A DNA stretch of 64,000 nucleotides from Closterium sp. Naga37s-1. Taxonomy: Eukaryota > Streptophyta > Zygnematophyceae > Desmidiales > Closteriaceae. This document shows, piece by piece, positions 46,606 through 56,799 of the stretch. Each line of letters opens with the position of its first letter. The stretch's first letter is position 1. Made by a program: the position numbers and the translations under genes. The stretch covers positions 3,825,501-3,889,500 of the forward strand of contig CANJKZ010000724.1 in assembly GCA_947471745.1 (NCBI GenBank). The letters run 5' to 3'. The notes under the pieces are model-generated. The model saw only the letters and a list, made by a program, of their open reading frames with translations. It was not told the origin of the DNA and searched no databases.

Positions 46606-46739
46606 TGTCAGAACATTATATAGCTTATGCTGTTGTGTAGGCTATAGTGGGGTATCCCATAGGGGGTACAACCCAATTAGGGTTTCCTATATGTACTCAC
46701 TTCATTCATAGTTCATTCATTCGCGTTCTCCTTTCCACA
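46606..46739 (+). repeat. 5' LTR of E8
   Basis: 134 bp, nearly identical to the E2 LTRs (differences at CATTCATTCGCG against CACATTCACG). Confidence 0.95.
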
Positions 46740-46822
46740 TGGATTCAGAGCAGGTCCCCTCCTAGGGACTGTTTCTAGGGCCCACCGAAGCGCGCCCCGA
46801 GGCGCGCTTTCTTTTTTTTAGC
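46740..46822 (+). other. Primer-binding site and leader hairpins (E8)
   Basis: TGGATTCAGAGCAGG, stem GGTCCC-CTCCTA-GGGACT (46753-46770), AGGGCCCACC (46777-46786), then the same GC hairpin with CCGA loop and T-run as in E2. Confidence 0.75.
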
Positions 46823-47690
46823 GACCCTCCGTGTCGCCCCTAGCGGCCCGTTGCGCCGCCCTTACCTACGCGAGCCCGCCGCCCTTACGTCGCGGCCCAG
46901 CCGCCCTCACGTCGCGGCCCCGCCGCCCTCACCTACGCGGCCCCGCCGCCCTTAAGTCGCGGCCCCGCCGCCCTCACGTCGCGGCCCCGCCGCCCTCACG
47001 TCGCGGCCCCGTCGCCCTTGCCTACGCGGCCCCGCCGCCCTCACGTCGCGACCCCGCCGCCCTCACGTCGCGGCCCCGCCGCCCTCACCTACGCGGCCCC
47101 GCCGCCCTTAAGTCGCGGCCCCGCCGCCCTCACGTCGCGGCCCCGCCGCCCTCACGTCGCGGCCCCACCGCCCTTTCCTACGCGGCCCCGCCGCCCTCAC
47201 CTACGCGGCCCCGCCGCCCTCACGTCGCGGCCCCGCCGCCCTCACGTCGCGGCCTCGCCGCCCTTGCCTACGCGGCCCCGCCGCCCTCACCTTCGCGGCC
47301 CCGCCGCCCTCACGTCGCGGCCCCGCCGCCCTTACTTTGCGGCCCCGCCGCCCTCACCTACGCGGCCCCGCCGCCCCACTTCGCGGCCCCGCCGCCTACG
47401 GTACCGGCCCCGCCGCCTATCCTCACCTGCCGCCGAGCCGCCCAGCAGCCGAGCCGCCCGGGAGCCGAGCCGCCCTGCCGCCGAGCCGCCCTGCCGCCGA
47501 GCCGCCCGGGAGCCGAGCCGCCGAGCCGCCCTGCCGCCGAGCCGCCCTGCCGCCGAGCCGCCCTGCCGCCGAGCCGCCCTGCCGCCGAGCCGCCCAGCAG
47601 CCGAGCCGCCGAGCCGCCCAGCAGCCGAGCTTCCGAGCCGCCCAGCCGCCGGGCCGCCCTACTGCCGAGCCGCCCGACCTGCCCTGCCTG
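46823..47690 (+). repeat. GC-rich minisatellite leader of E8
   Basis: Same two blocks as E2, with an internal deletion of units near 47420 and scattered base changes. Confidence 0.85.
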
Positions 47691-47757
47691 GTGAGCACAG
47701 CACCACTGTTACTGCGTGCCCTTCCCCTACTGCTTGCACTACTACACTGTCGTCGTC

Positions 47758-50700
47758 ATGGCTACCCCTAGTGTCCTCGCTTTTGACGCTGAGGGTCGAG
47801 CCATTGACTTTGAGGTCTGGGTCGACGACCTGCAGCTGTTCTTACAGTGCGATAGGGCGGACGGTCTTTCCCTCTTTGACCTCACCTCTGGCGCCTCTCC
47901 TGCCCCTGCTGCTGATGCTGACCCCACTGTTCGCTCTCAGTGGGCCACCCGCGATGCTGCTGCACGTCTTGCTGTGCGTCGCCACCTGCCTACCACTGAG
48001 CGCGCGCAATTTAGTCAGTACAAGAGTGCTCAGACCTTGTACGACGCCGTAGTTGCGCGCTACTCTTCCCCTGCCACTGCTGCCCTGAGCCGCCTCATGC
48101 TACCGTACCTCTTTCCTGACCTTGCTGCCTTTCCCACTGTCGCTGACCTCATTACGCACCTCCGCACTAGTGACACTCGCTACCGCGCCGCCCTTCCTGC
48201 TGAGTTCTGCGCCAAGAACCCCCCCCCCATGTACATCACTCTCTATTACATAGTCACACGCCTCCCTGACTCCCTTCGCGTAGTCAGGGACCACTTCCTC
48301 TCAGTCTGTCCCACCACTCTCACTGTCGACCTCCTCGAGAAGTCCCTCCTGGCGGCGGAGAAGAGCATCGTCGCTGTAGGAGCCTCTCGTGGTGACCCTC
48401 GCACCCCCATCTTTGAGGGGTGTTCTCCTTCCCCCCTGCTGCCCTCTGTTGCCTCTGCTGCTGCTGCCGACCTGCTTGGTCTTGAGTCGGTCTGCGCGGC
48501 GTCTGCCCCTAGCGGGAGACGCCGCCCTGGCAGGGGCAAGGGGGGCAAGGGCGCGGGTGGAACTGGCGGGGGCGGTGGAGGTGGCGGTGGAGGCGGCGGA
48601 GGGAGTGGGGGTGGCGGTGGGAGTGGTGGCGGGGGCGGTGGTGGCGGTGGCAGCAGCGGAGGAGGAGGCGGTGGTGGCGGCAGCGGTGGGAGCGGAGGCA
48701 GCGGTGGTGGTGGAGGTGGAGGCGGCGGTGGCGGAGGGGGTGGAGCTGGTCGGGGTGGTGCCCCGCAGCGTAGCGGCTCTGGTGGTGGCCAGCGTCAGCA
48801 GCAGCAGCAGCAGCAGCAGCGTTCGCGGGACATCCCCCCGCCCCAGCAGCTCCGTGAGTGGTACACGCAGCGTCAGCGGGGTGGGGGTTTTGGTCCGTGC
48901 ACCTACGTCCTTCGTTCCGGCGACCGCGCGGGTGAGCAGTGTGGGGGTGCCCACCCCACCCAGCGCTGCTTTGGCCGCCTGACGGACGCTTGGCGTCAGC
49001 AGTTCCCCGAGGCTAGTGAGATTCCCTGTTGGGGAGAGCTGTCTAGGGCTGGCGTAGCTATCTTTGATCTTGACTTTGATGCTATCCTTGCTGCCATGTA
49101 TGCTGTGACTATTAGTGAGGAGGGTGACTGTTACCGGTGTTTCCCGCCCGACCCGGGCATTGGTACTGCTGCGCTAGGTACTTCTGCGGCTGCTGCTCTA
49201 GGTGCCGGTGCGTCTGCACTCTCAGGTACTGGTGAGGCTGCGCTCTCAGGTACTGCGTCGGCTTCGGCCTCCCTCACCTTCACGCTTGACTCAGGGGCTT
49301 CTCGCTCCTTCTTTCGAGACCGCACCACACTCACGCCGCTTGGCCGGCCGGTTGCAGTCTCCCTGGCTGACCCCTCTGGGGGTCCTGTCCTCTCTCACTT
49401 CTCCACTTTCCTCCCGTGTCCGGCTGCCCCCTCGGGCACCTTGTCTGGTCTGTACCTCCCCTCGTTCTCGACGAACTTGGTGAGTGGTGCTGACCTGCAG
49501 GATGCGGGGGTTCACCAGTTTACTCCTGCGAGTCAGCGGGTGACCCACTGCTCGGACACCCGCACAGGCCGACACCTGGCCACGTTTTCGCGTCGGCCGG
49601 GGTCGAGTCTCTACACCCTGACCACTGAGTCTCCTCCTGTCCCTGCGTCTGGCCAGGTAGCTGCGTCGGGTCAGGTGTTTGCTGCTGCGTCCAGGTCTGG
49701 TCCTGAGTCTGCCCCTTGCTCGTGTCGCCGCCTGTCTCAGGAGACTCTCCTGTGGCACCACCGTCTTGGCCACCCCTCCTTGCCTCGTCTTCGGGGCATG
49801 GCTTCCCGTGTCCTTGTCTCGGGTCTTCCCCGGTCTCTCCCTCCCCTTCCTTCGGGACCCGGACCTTCCTGTGTCCCCTGTGTCGAGGGGCGGCTCCGGG
49901 CTGCCCCTCACTCCTCCCAGTTTCCCCCGACAGAGGCTCCTCTGCAGACGCTTCACATGGACGTGTGGGGCCCCGCCCGCGTCCGTGGGCAGGGTCACGA
50001 GCGCTACTTCCTGCTGGTGGTTGACGACTACTCGCGTTACACCACAGTCTTCCCCTTGCGCAGCAAGGGTGATGTCACTGAGGTGTTGATCGACTGGATC
50101 CGCGCAGCTCGTCTCCAGCTCAGGAGGAGCTTCGGCTCGGACTTTCCTGTTCTGCGTCTGCACTTTGACCGAGGTGGAGAGTTCTCCTCTGGCCTTCTGC
50201 GAGCCTACTGTCGTGCACGAGGCATCCGCCAGACCTTTACGCTTCCGGACTCTCCACAGCAAAATGGGATTGCTGAGCGCCGCATTGGCATGGTCATGGA
50301 CGTCGCTCGTACGTCCATGATGCATGCGGCTGCCCCCCATTTTCTGTGGCCGTTTGCGGTTCGGTACGCGGCGCATCAGATCAACCTTCACCCCAGGGTC
50401 TCCCGGCCGGAGACCTCCCCAGCTCTGCTGTGGACGGGGAAGGTCGGCGATGCGTCTGCGTTCCGTGTCTGGGGATCTCGGGCGTTTGTCCGCGACTTGT
50501 CTGCGGACAAGCTCTCCCCTCGTGCTGCTCCCTGTGTCTTCCTCGGCTTCCCCCCTGACGCTCCAGGGTGGCAGTTCTACCACCCCTCCTCTCGTCGTGT
50601 TCTGTCCTCCCAGGACGTCACGTTCGACGAGTCAGTCCCCTTCTACCGCCTCTTCCCCTACCGCACTCCTTCCCTCCCCCCGCCACCGCACTTCCTTGTG

Positions 50701-53334
50701 CCAGGTCCCCCCCCGGTAGACCCCCTTCCCCCTCAGGGTCCTGCCCCTTCAGGTGTGTCCCAGGTAGACGCAGTCGAGCCGGTCGAGGTTGCTGGTGACT
50801 CTGGTCCTGCTGCGGGTGCTGAGCCTGGGGGTGCTGACTCTGGGGGTGCTACGCGCGTGGGTGCTGAGCCTGGGGGTGCTGAGCCTGGGGGTGCTGAGTC
50901 TGGGGGTACTGAGCCTGGGGGTACTGCGACTGGGGGTAGTGAGCCTGGGGGTGCGGAGTCTGAGGGTGCTGAGCCTGGGGGTGCTGCGACTGGGGGTGCT
51001 GAGCCAGGGGGTGCTGCGTCTGGAGCTGCTGAGCCTGGAGCTGCGGAGCCTGCGGCCACTGGACCTCCCCTTGTGGCGTCTGGCGGTGCGGGACCTGGCG
51101 GTTCTCCGGGTGCTTCGCCTCGGCGGGAGCCCCTCTCTCCACAGGAGCTGCGCGAGTGGTTTGCTCGCCGCTGGAGACGTACTGCTGGAGCTGGAGCTCC
51201 TTCGGCTGCTGAGGGTACCTGTGCCGCTGGTCCCGGAGCTGCTGGGCCCTCGGGTCCGCCTGGAGCTGGAGCTGCTGCGGGTGTTGGTGCTGAGACTGCT
51301 GCTGTCCTTCCTGGCGGTGGTCCTGCTGCGGGTGCTGCTGGTGCTGCTGGAGGTCCTGCCGCTGGAGGTGCTGTTGGCGCTGGTGCTGCTGCTGAGGGTG
51401 CTGTCCCTGCTGTGTCTGGAGTCGCCGCGCGGCCTCGGCCGTACTTCGTTCCACTCCTACAGCAGGTTCTTGGTCTTTCTCCTCCTGCAGCGTGTCCACC
51501 GCCTGTTCAGTCACAGTCCCAGTTAGAGCCCGCCTCCCCACTTCCTGCTCCCTCTCCTTACACTGGTCCCACTGGAGGTCTTGCTGAGCGTCGTGAGCCT
51601 GCGTCTCGTCCTGCGTCGCTTGTTCGTGCTGCTCGCGCTAGTGGTCGCGGTTCGCGTCAGCGTCCTCCTCCTGTCCCTGGCACGCACCGGATGTCTTTGC
51701 GTCCGTCCACTGCTCCTCTGCGTGCCCCTTTGCCTTCTCCTCCTGAGTCCTCCCTTCCTGCACTTACCGACCCAGAGTCCGACTCTCTTCGTGCTGCTAG
51801 TCCTACTGTCACACGTCTCCTTGCTACTTTCGTCACTGACCCCTCTTTTGAGTCCACTGCTGCGTCTGCGCTTGTTGCTGAGCTCGTCGACTTTGCTGCT
51901 CGCTGTCGTCTAGACTACGCTGCCGGTCTTGTTGCTGAGTCTGCGTCTGTCTGTCCTCCGTCCGTCGGGGGTGAGTGTGATCTTGGCACGGACGTCCTTG
52001 AGGACAGGCAGGAGGAGTTCCAGTGTCTGGCTGCTGCTTCACCTCATCTCGCGTCCGTACTACTTGCCCCTGAGGGAGACCCGGATGCACTAGACATCCC
52101 GACTCCGCGCTCTTACGCGGAGGCCGTAGAGGGTCCCTACTCCTCTCAGTGGCAGGCAGCTATGGATGCAGAGATGGCGTCCTGGAAGTCCACAGGCACC
52201 TACGTTGACGCGGTGCCCCCTCCTGGGGCGAACATCGTCAGTGGCATGTGGATCTTCAGGGTGAAGCGGCCGCCGGGCTCTCCACCTGTCTTCAAGGCGC
52301 GGTACGTCGCTCGTGGCTTCAGTCAGCGGCAGGGAGTTGACTACTTTCAGACCTTCTCTCCCACCCCGAAGATGACCACTCTTCGGGTGCTGCTGCACAT
52401 AGCCGCTCAGCGCGACTACGAGCTCCACTCTCTTGACTTCAGCACTGCTTTCTTGCAGGGTAGCCTGCACGAGGAGATCTGGCTGCGCCGTCCACCTGGC
52501 TTCACTGGGACTTTCCCTCCTGGCACCCACTGGAGCCTCCGACGGCCAGTCTACGGTCTCCGCCAGGCACCGCGTGAGTGGCACGACACACTGAGGACTA
52601 CGCTTGCGGCTCTTGGGTTTGCTCCCTCTACTGCTGACCCGTCGTTGTTTCTGCGCACCGACACTTCTTTGCCGCCGTTCTACATCCTCGTGTACGTCGA
52701 CGACTTGGTCTTTGCCACAGCTGACACTGCTGGACTAGCCTACGTGAAGTCCGAGCTGCAGAAGAGACACACGTGCACAGACCTGGGTGAACTGCGCAGC
52801 TACCTTGGCTTGCAGATCACTCGGGACAGAGCACGCCGCACCATTACCTTGACTCAGTCACACATGGTGCAGCAGGTCCTTCAGCGCTTCGGCTTCACGT
52901 ACTCCTCGCCTCAGGCCACTCCTCTGTCTACTCGCCACTCGCTCTCAGCTCTGCCTTCGGATGAGTCCGTAGAGTCGAGTGGCCCGTACCCAGAGCTTGT
53001 TGGCTGCCTCATGTACCTGATGACCTGCACACGACCTGACCTTGCATACCCTCTTAGCATTCTTGCACGCTATGTTGCTCCTGGGAGACACCGACCAGAG
53101 CACATGGCTGCAGCGAAGAGGGTGTTGCGCTACTTGTGCAGTACGTCGGGCATGGGGCTAGTGCTTGGAGGGCGGAGTCCAGTGGTCCTCACTGGGCACG
53201 CGGACGCTTCTTGGGCTGACGACCAGGCTACGCAGCGGTCGTCGCAGGGTTACACCTTCAGTCTTGGTTCCGGCTCTGTCTCGTGGTGGGCTACTCGCTC
53301 GTTCAACACGAGACAGAGCCGGAACCAAGACTGA
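47758..53334 (+). CDS. Copia gag-pol polyprotein of E8, truncated in RNase H
   Basis: ATG 47758; the C-run 48219-48228 has the in-frame 10 C. Residues counted from this start: knuckle Cys381, Cys395, His399, Cys404; protease Asp511; integrase Asp735, Asp804, Glu840 (D,D-35-E); RT YVDD 1646-1649; RNase H Asp1816. Eight CAG codons. The residue before Asp804 is Phe (HFDRGG), where all other copies have Ser, a possible loss-of-function change. Codons after about 53300 come from the inverted repeat, and the frame ends at a chance stop at 53334. Confidence 0.85.
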   Translation: MATPSVLAFDAEGRAIDFEVWVDDLQLFLQCDRADGLSLFDLTSGASPAPAADADPTVRSQWATRDAAARLAVRRHLPTTERAQFSQYKSAQTLYDAVVARYSSPATAALSRLMLPYLFPDLAAFPTVADLITHLRTSDTRYRAALPAEFCAKNPPPMYITLYYIVTRLPDSLRVVRDHFLSVCPTTLTVDLLEKSLLAAEKSIVAVGASRGDPRTPIFEGCSPSPLLPSVASAAAADLLGLESVCAASAPSGRRRPGRGKGGKGAGGTGGGGGGGGGGGGGSGGGGGSGGGGGGGGGSSGGGGGGGGSGGSGGSGGGGGGGGGGGGGGAGRGGAPQRSGSGGGQRQQQQQQQQRSRDIPPPQQLREWYTQRQRGGGFGPCTYVLRSGDRAGEQCGGAHPTQRCFGRLTDAWRQQFPEASEIPCWGELSRAGVAIFDLDFDAILAAMYAVTISEEGDCYRCFPPDPGIGTAALGTSAAAALGAGASALSGTGEAALSGTASASASLTFTLDSGASRSFFRDRTTLTPLGRPVAVSLADPSGGPVLSHFSTFLPCPAAPSGTLSGLYLPSFSTNLVSGADLQDAGVHQFTPASQRVTHCSDTRTGRHLATFSRRPGSSLYTLTTESPPVPASGQVAASGQVFAAASRSGPESAPCSCRRLSQETLLWHHRLGHPSLPRLRGMASRVLVSGLPRSLPPLPSGPGPSCVPCVEGRLRAAPHSSQFPPTEAPLQTLHMDVWGPARVRGQGHERYFLLVVDDYSRYTTVFPLRSKGDVTEVLIDWIRAARLQLRRSFGSDFPVLRLHFDRGGEFSSGLLRAYCRARGIRQTFTLPDSPQQNGIAERRIGMVMDVARTSMMHAAAPHFLWPFAVRYAAHQINLHPRVSRPETSPALLWTGKVGDASAFRVWGSRAFVRDLSADKLSPRAAPCVFLGFPPDAPGWQFYHPSSRRVLSSQDVTFDESVPFYRLFPYRTPSLPPPPHFLVPGPPPVDPLPPQGPAPSGVSQVDAVEPVEVAGDSGPAAGAEPGGADSGGATRVGAEPGGAEPGGAESGGTEPGGTATGGSEPGGAESEGAEPGGAATGGAEPGGAASGAAEPGAAEPAATGPPLVASGGAGPGGSPGASPRREPLSPQELREWFARRWRRTAGAGAPSAAEGTCAAGPGAAGPSGPPGAGAAAGVGAETAAVLPGGGPAAGAAGAAGGPAAGGAVGAGAAAEGAVPAVSGVAARPRPYFVPLLQQVLGLSPPAACPPPVQSQSQLEPASPLPAPSPYTGPTGGLAERREPASRPASLVRAARASGRGSRQRPPPVPGTHRMSLRPSTAPLRAPLPSPPESSLPALTDPESDSLRAASPTVTRLLATFVTDPSFESTAASALVAELVDFAARCRLDYAAGLVAESASVCPPSVGGECDLGTDVLEDRQEEFQCLAAASPHLASVLLAPEGDPDALDIPTPRSYAEAVEGPYSSQWQAAMDAEMASWKSTGTYVDAVPPPGANIVSGMWIFRVKRPPGSPPVFKARYVARGFSQRQGVDYFQTFSPTPKMTTLRVLLHIAAQRDYELHSLDFSTAFLQGSLHEEIWLRRPPGFTGTFPPGTHWSLRRPVYGLRQAPREWHDTLRTTLAALGFAPSTADPSLFLRTDTSLPPFYILVYVDDLVFATADTAGLAYVKSELQKRHTCTDLGELRSYLGLQITRDRARRTITLTQSHMVQQVLQRFGFTYSSPQATPLSTRHSLSALPSDESVESSGPYPELVGCLMYLMTCTRPDLAYPLSILARYVAPGRHRPEHMAAAKRVLRYLCSTSGMGLVLGGRSPVVLTGHADASWADDQATQRSSQGYTFSLGSGSVSWWATRSFNTRQSRNQD

Positions 53335-53817
53335 AGGTGTAACCCTGCGACGACCGCTGCGTAGCCTGGTCGTCAGCCCAAGAAGCGTCCGCGTGCCCAG
53401 TGAGGACCACTGGACTCCGCCCTCCAAGCACTAGCCCCATGCCCGACGTACTGCACAAGTAGCGCAACACCCTCTTCGCTGCAGCCATGTGCTCTGGTCG
53501 GTGTCTCCCAGGAGCAACATAGCGTGCAAGAATGCTAAGAGGGTATGCAAGGTCAGGTCGTGTGCAGGTCATCAGGTACATGAGGCAGCCAACAAGCTCT
53601 GGGTACGGGCCACTCGACTCTACGGACTCATCCGAAGGCAGAGCTGAGAGCGAGTGGCGAGTAGACAGAGGAGTGGCCTGAGGCGAGGAGTACGTGAAGC
53701 CGAAGCGCTGAAGGACCTGCTGCACCATGTGTGACTGAGTCAAGGTAATGGTGCGGCGTGCTCTGTCCCGAGTGATCTGCAAGCCAAGGTAGCTGCGCAG
53801 TTCACCCAGGTCTGTGC
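52775..53817. repeat. Large inverted repeat (foldback) at the broken end of E8
   Basis: Left arm 52775-53285 and right arm 53307-53817, 511 bp each, separated by 21 bp (53286-53306). The arms match over every stretch I compared. The right arm is the RT/RNase H segment in reverse, and its outer end joins the Gypsy element at 53818. Either a real hairpin-mediated end or an assembly chimera. Confidence 0.85.
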
Positions 53818-56799
53818 GTTACAAGTCTACGGCGAAGCAGCGTTACACCTGCAGATGGGACCTCTTCGCTGGAAAACGGCCCTACCCGACACCAATATCA
53901 AAGGGCTAGACTTGATTCTTGGAAGAGATTTTCTGAAAAAGTTCAACCCCGAAATCAATTGGGTCACCCGCACGGCGAGTATCTACAATCAAGACAAAAG
54001 AGTTCCACTTCCGAGTTGGAGCAACACGGGAAACATTCTGGAGGAGACTCTTGCACGCTTCGAGAAGGATGTGCAATGAACCATGGCAGGGTTCGTCGCA
54101 CTGGTAACTAACGAGGACGAAGGAGAGAAGACGTTCTCCCTAACGACCTTCCAGACCAGTTGCCTCCATACCGAACCCACCAGCACGAGATCATGGAAGA
54201 ACCTGGTTCGAAACCGACCTTCCGAGCACCATATCGACTCAGCCCTACGGAGTTGGCTAACATGAAGAAGCAGATCAAGTACCTCCTCGACAAGGGACTC
54301 ATTCGACCCTCGACATCACCATACGGTGCACCAGTGCTTTTCACACCAAAACCTGAAGGAAGCTTACGCGTGTGCATCGACTACCGAGCCCTCAACAAGC
54401 AGACGATCAAGAACAAGTATCCAATTCCACGGATCGACAATCTACTTGACCAGCTTCGGGGAGCTACTGTATTCTCAAAACTCAATCTGAGATCGGGATA
54501 TTGGCAGATCTGGATAGTGGATAACTCCATCCATAAGACGGCGTTTCGGACACGATATGGATCCTAGGAGTACCTTCTCATGCCATTCGAACTCACCACG
54601 CACTCGCTACATTTCAGGCCGAAATGAACCATATTCTCAGGCCTCTACTCGACAAATGTGTGGTGGTGTACCTGGATGACATCTTGATCTACTCGAGGGA
54701 CATGAAGTAGCACATTGAACATCTATGACGCGTCTTTGAGATACTTCAACGGGAGAAGTTCTACGTCAATATCCAAGAGCGAGTTTGCCTTGAAGAAAGT
54801 TCAATCTCTTGGACACATGGTGAGCGCTCAAGGAGTGCATGTGGACCCGTACATACGTGGAAAACGCCTAACAACGTGAAGGAACTTCAGCTATTTCTTG
54901 GCTTTGCGAACTACTACAATCGGTCCGTGCCACAGTATGCAAAGATTGCTACACCTCTCACCAATCTACTGAAGAAGAATACACCGTTCTGGTGGGAGGA
55001 TGAGCATCAGCAAGCCATGGAGCAGTTGAAGACCGCACTTACGACCGCACCCGTCCTGATCCTGCCAGATCCAGAAAGAGACTACGTCATCAAAGCTGAC
55101 GCTAGACCAAGCATTTGGAGCAGTTTTGATGCAAGACAAAGGGAAGGGACTTCAACCAATCGCTTACCTGAGCAAAAAATTGCACGGGGCAGAACTCAAC
55201 TACCCGATCATCACCACATTCAAGACATGGCAATGCTACCTCGAAGGGAGAAAGACCACGGTCTACACTGACCATTGCAGCCTGAAGTACCTAAAGACGC
55301 AGCCGACCCTCTCCAGGTGACAGGTCAGGTGGATCGACTTATTCGAGACGCGCTTCGACTACGACATCGTGTACAAGCCGGGACACAAGAATCAGGCAGA
55401 CGCACTGAGCTGGCGTGGACACGTTGCCGCCATACAGATTGAGGGGATAAATCCGCTACTCAAAGGACTCTTCACGCATGGGTATACCATCGACCCCGAG
55501 ATTCCCTTGGTAGAGAAGAAGAAATTGTTGCAGTGGGACCATGACATCGCACTACGTAAAGGATCAACAAAGATATGGGTACCCAGCTACCCGCCTCTTC
55601 GGCAACTACTTCTCGAGGAGTTCCATAATGTACTCTACGCTGGACACTTCGGGAGTAACAAGACTCTTGCCGGGATTGCAAAAGTCTACTACTGGCCTCA
55701 CATGGCAGACGACGTGGAGAAGTTCGTCACTTCGTGCGACACATGCCAGCGGATGAAGAGCAGTAAAGAAAGCTGGACTTCTTCAGCCTCTGCTGCTCCG
55801 TGAACAGCCTTGGCAAGTGGTGAGCTTGGACTTCATCACTAGGTTACCACCTACCATAGCGGGGCATGACGCCATCCTGGTCGTCATCGACAAATTCTCA
55901 AGATGGGACACTTCATTCTGACGCATACAACGCACGCACGGAGGAAACGGCACAGCTATTCATCAAACACATCATCTCACAGCACGGGATCTCGACAACC
56001 CTTATATCTGACAGGGACCCAAAGTTTACTAGCAAATTCTGGAAAGAGCTGATGTCGCTCATGGGGACACGCCTAGCGATGTCATCTGCATATCATCCCC
56101 AGACCAATGGGCAGACTGAGCGCTTGAACCAGATTGTGGAACAACTCTTGCGCGCAGCGTGCAAGGACAACATTAAAAAGTGGGACTTGCACTTGCCGGT
56201 GTTGGAGTTCGCCTACAACAATGCGAAGCATGCCGCAACAGGAGAGACCTCATTCTTCCTCTGTTACGGTCGACATCCGCTAACTCCTCAACAGCCATCA
56301 GTACCTGCAACCGTCCAGTTCGCGCACAACTTTGTTACCACAATGCAGTAGCTTTGGGATCGGACACACAAGCGTCTACAGGCATACTGTCATCACAGAA
56401 ATGCTCGCCCCATCGTCATCGCCGTGATCATATCATTGCGGTTGGTGACCACGTGCTTCCTCGTAGAAGAGCAAGACACTCCAGTCACATTCCGCTTGCA
56501 CCTACCAGCTACTTGGAAGATTCATAATGCCTACCACGTGCAGCTTCTTAAACCCTATCGGGATCCAAATTGTACACGGGACGCCAACCTCCGCCACCAC
56601 CTCCAGTCCTTGTGAATAATGAACCTGAGTACGAGGTCGAATCTGTGCTTGCACATCGTCGACGTCGGCATGGCGCCCTAGAGTTTCTCATATGCTAGAA
56701 GGGCTATGATCCTTCTGAGGATAGCTGGGTCTCTAAAGAAGACATGAGTAGCGTCCGACGTTCTCTCCGCGACTATCTTGTCAAGCTGGGTGTTACATC
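53818..56799 (+). pseudogene. Ty3/Gypsy chromovirus pol E9, decayed, 5'-truncated, interrupted by E10
   Basis: Begins inside the protease end (LILGRDFL, near 53905). [23 protein letters not shown], then YLDD (near 54670) with Asp pair intact. RNase H: about 55090-55320. Integrase zinc finger HNVLYAGHFG…CDTCQ (about 55625-55750); core ISDRDPKF, HPQTNGQTERLN. Chromodomain near 56625-56790 (VESVLAHRR…KGYDPSEDSWV). In-frame stops at 54565, 54709, 54727, 55318 and 56349, and TAG at 56696 in the place of the chromodomain Trp. Single-base frameshifts lie near 55770 and 55905. Not functional. E10 splits it after 56799. Confidence 0.9.

Larger units (their letters stand above)
46606..53306 (+). mobile_element. 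Copia LTR retrotransposon E8, 3'-truncated, plus strand
   Basis: 5' LTR 46606-46739 (134 bp, E2 type), primer site, E2-type leader and gag-pol up to RNase H, then an abrupt end near 53300. The rest of RNase H, the tail and the 3' LTR are absent. The break leads into an inverted copy of its own last 511 bp (53307-53817). Confidence 0.9.

Noticed and set aside
53307..53817. Right arm of the palindrome as the remaining interior of E7
   Set aside because: It matches the E4/E8-type sequence (for example in the RNase H segment), while the E7 LTR is of E3 type, and the arm mirrors E8 exactly.
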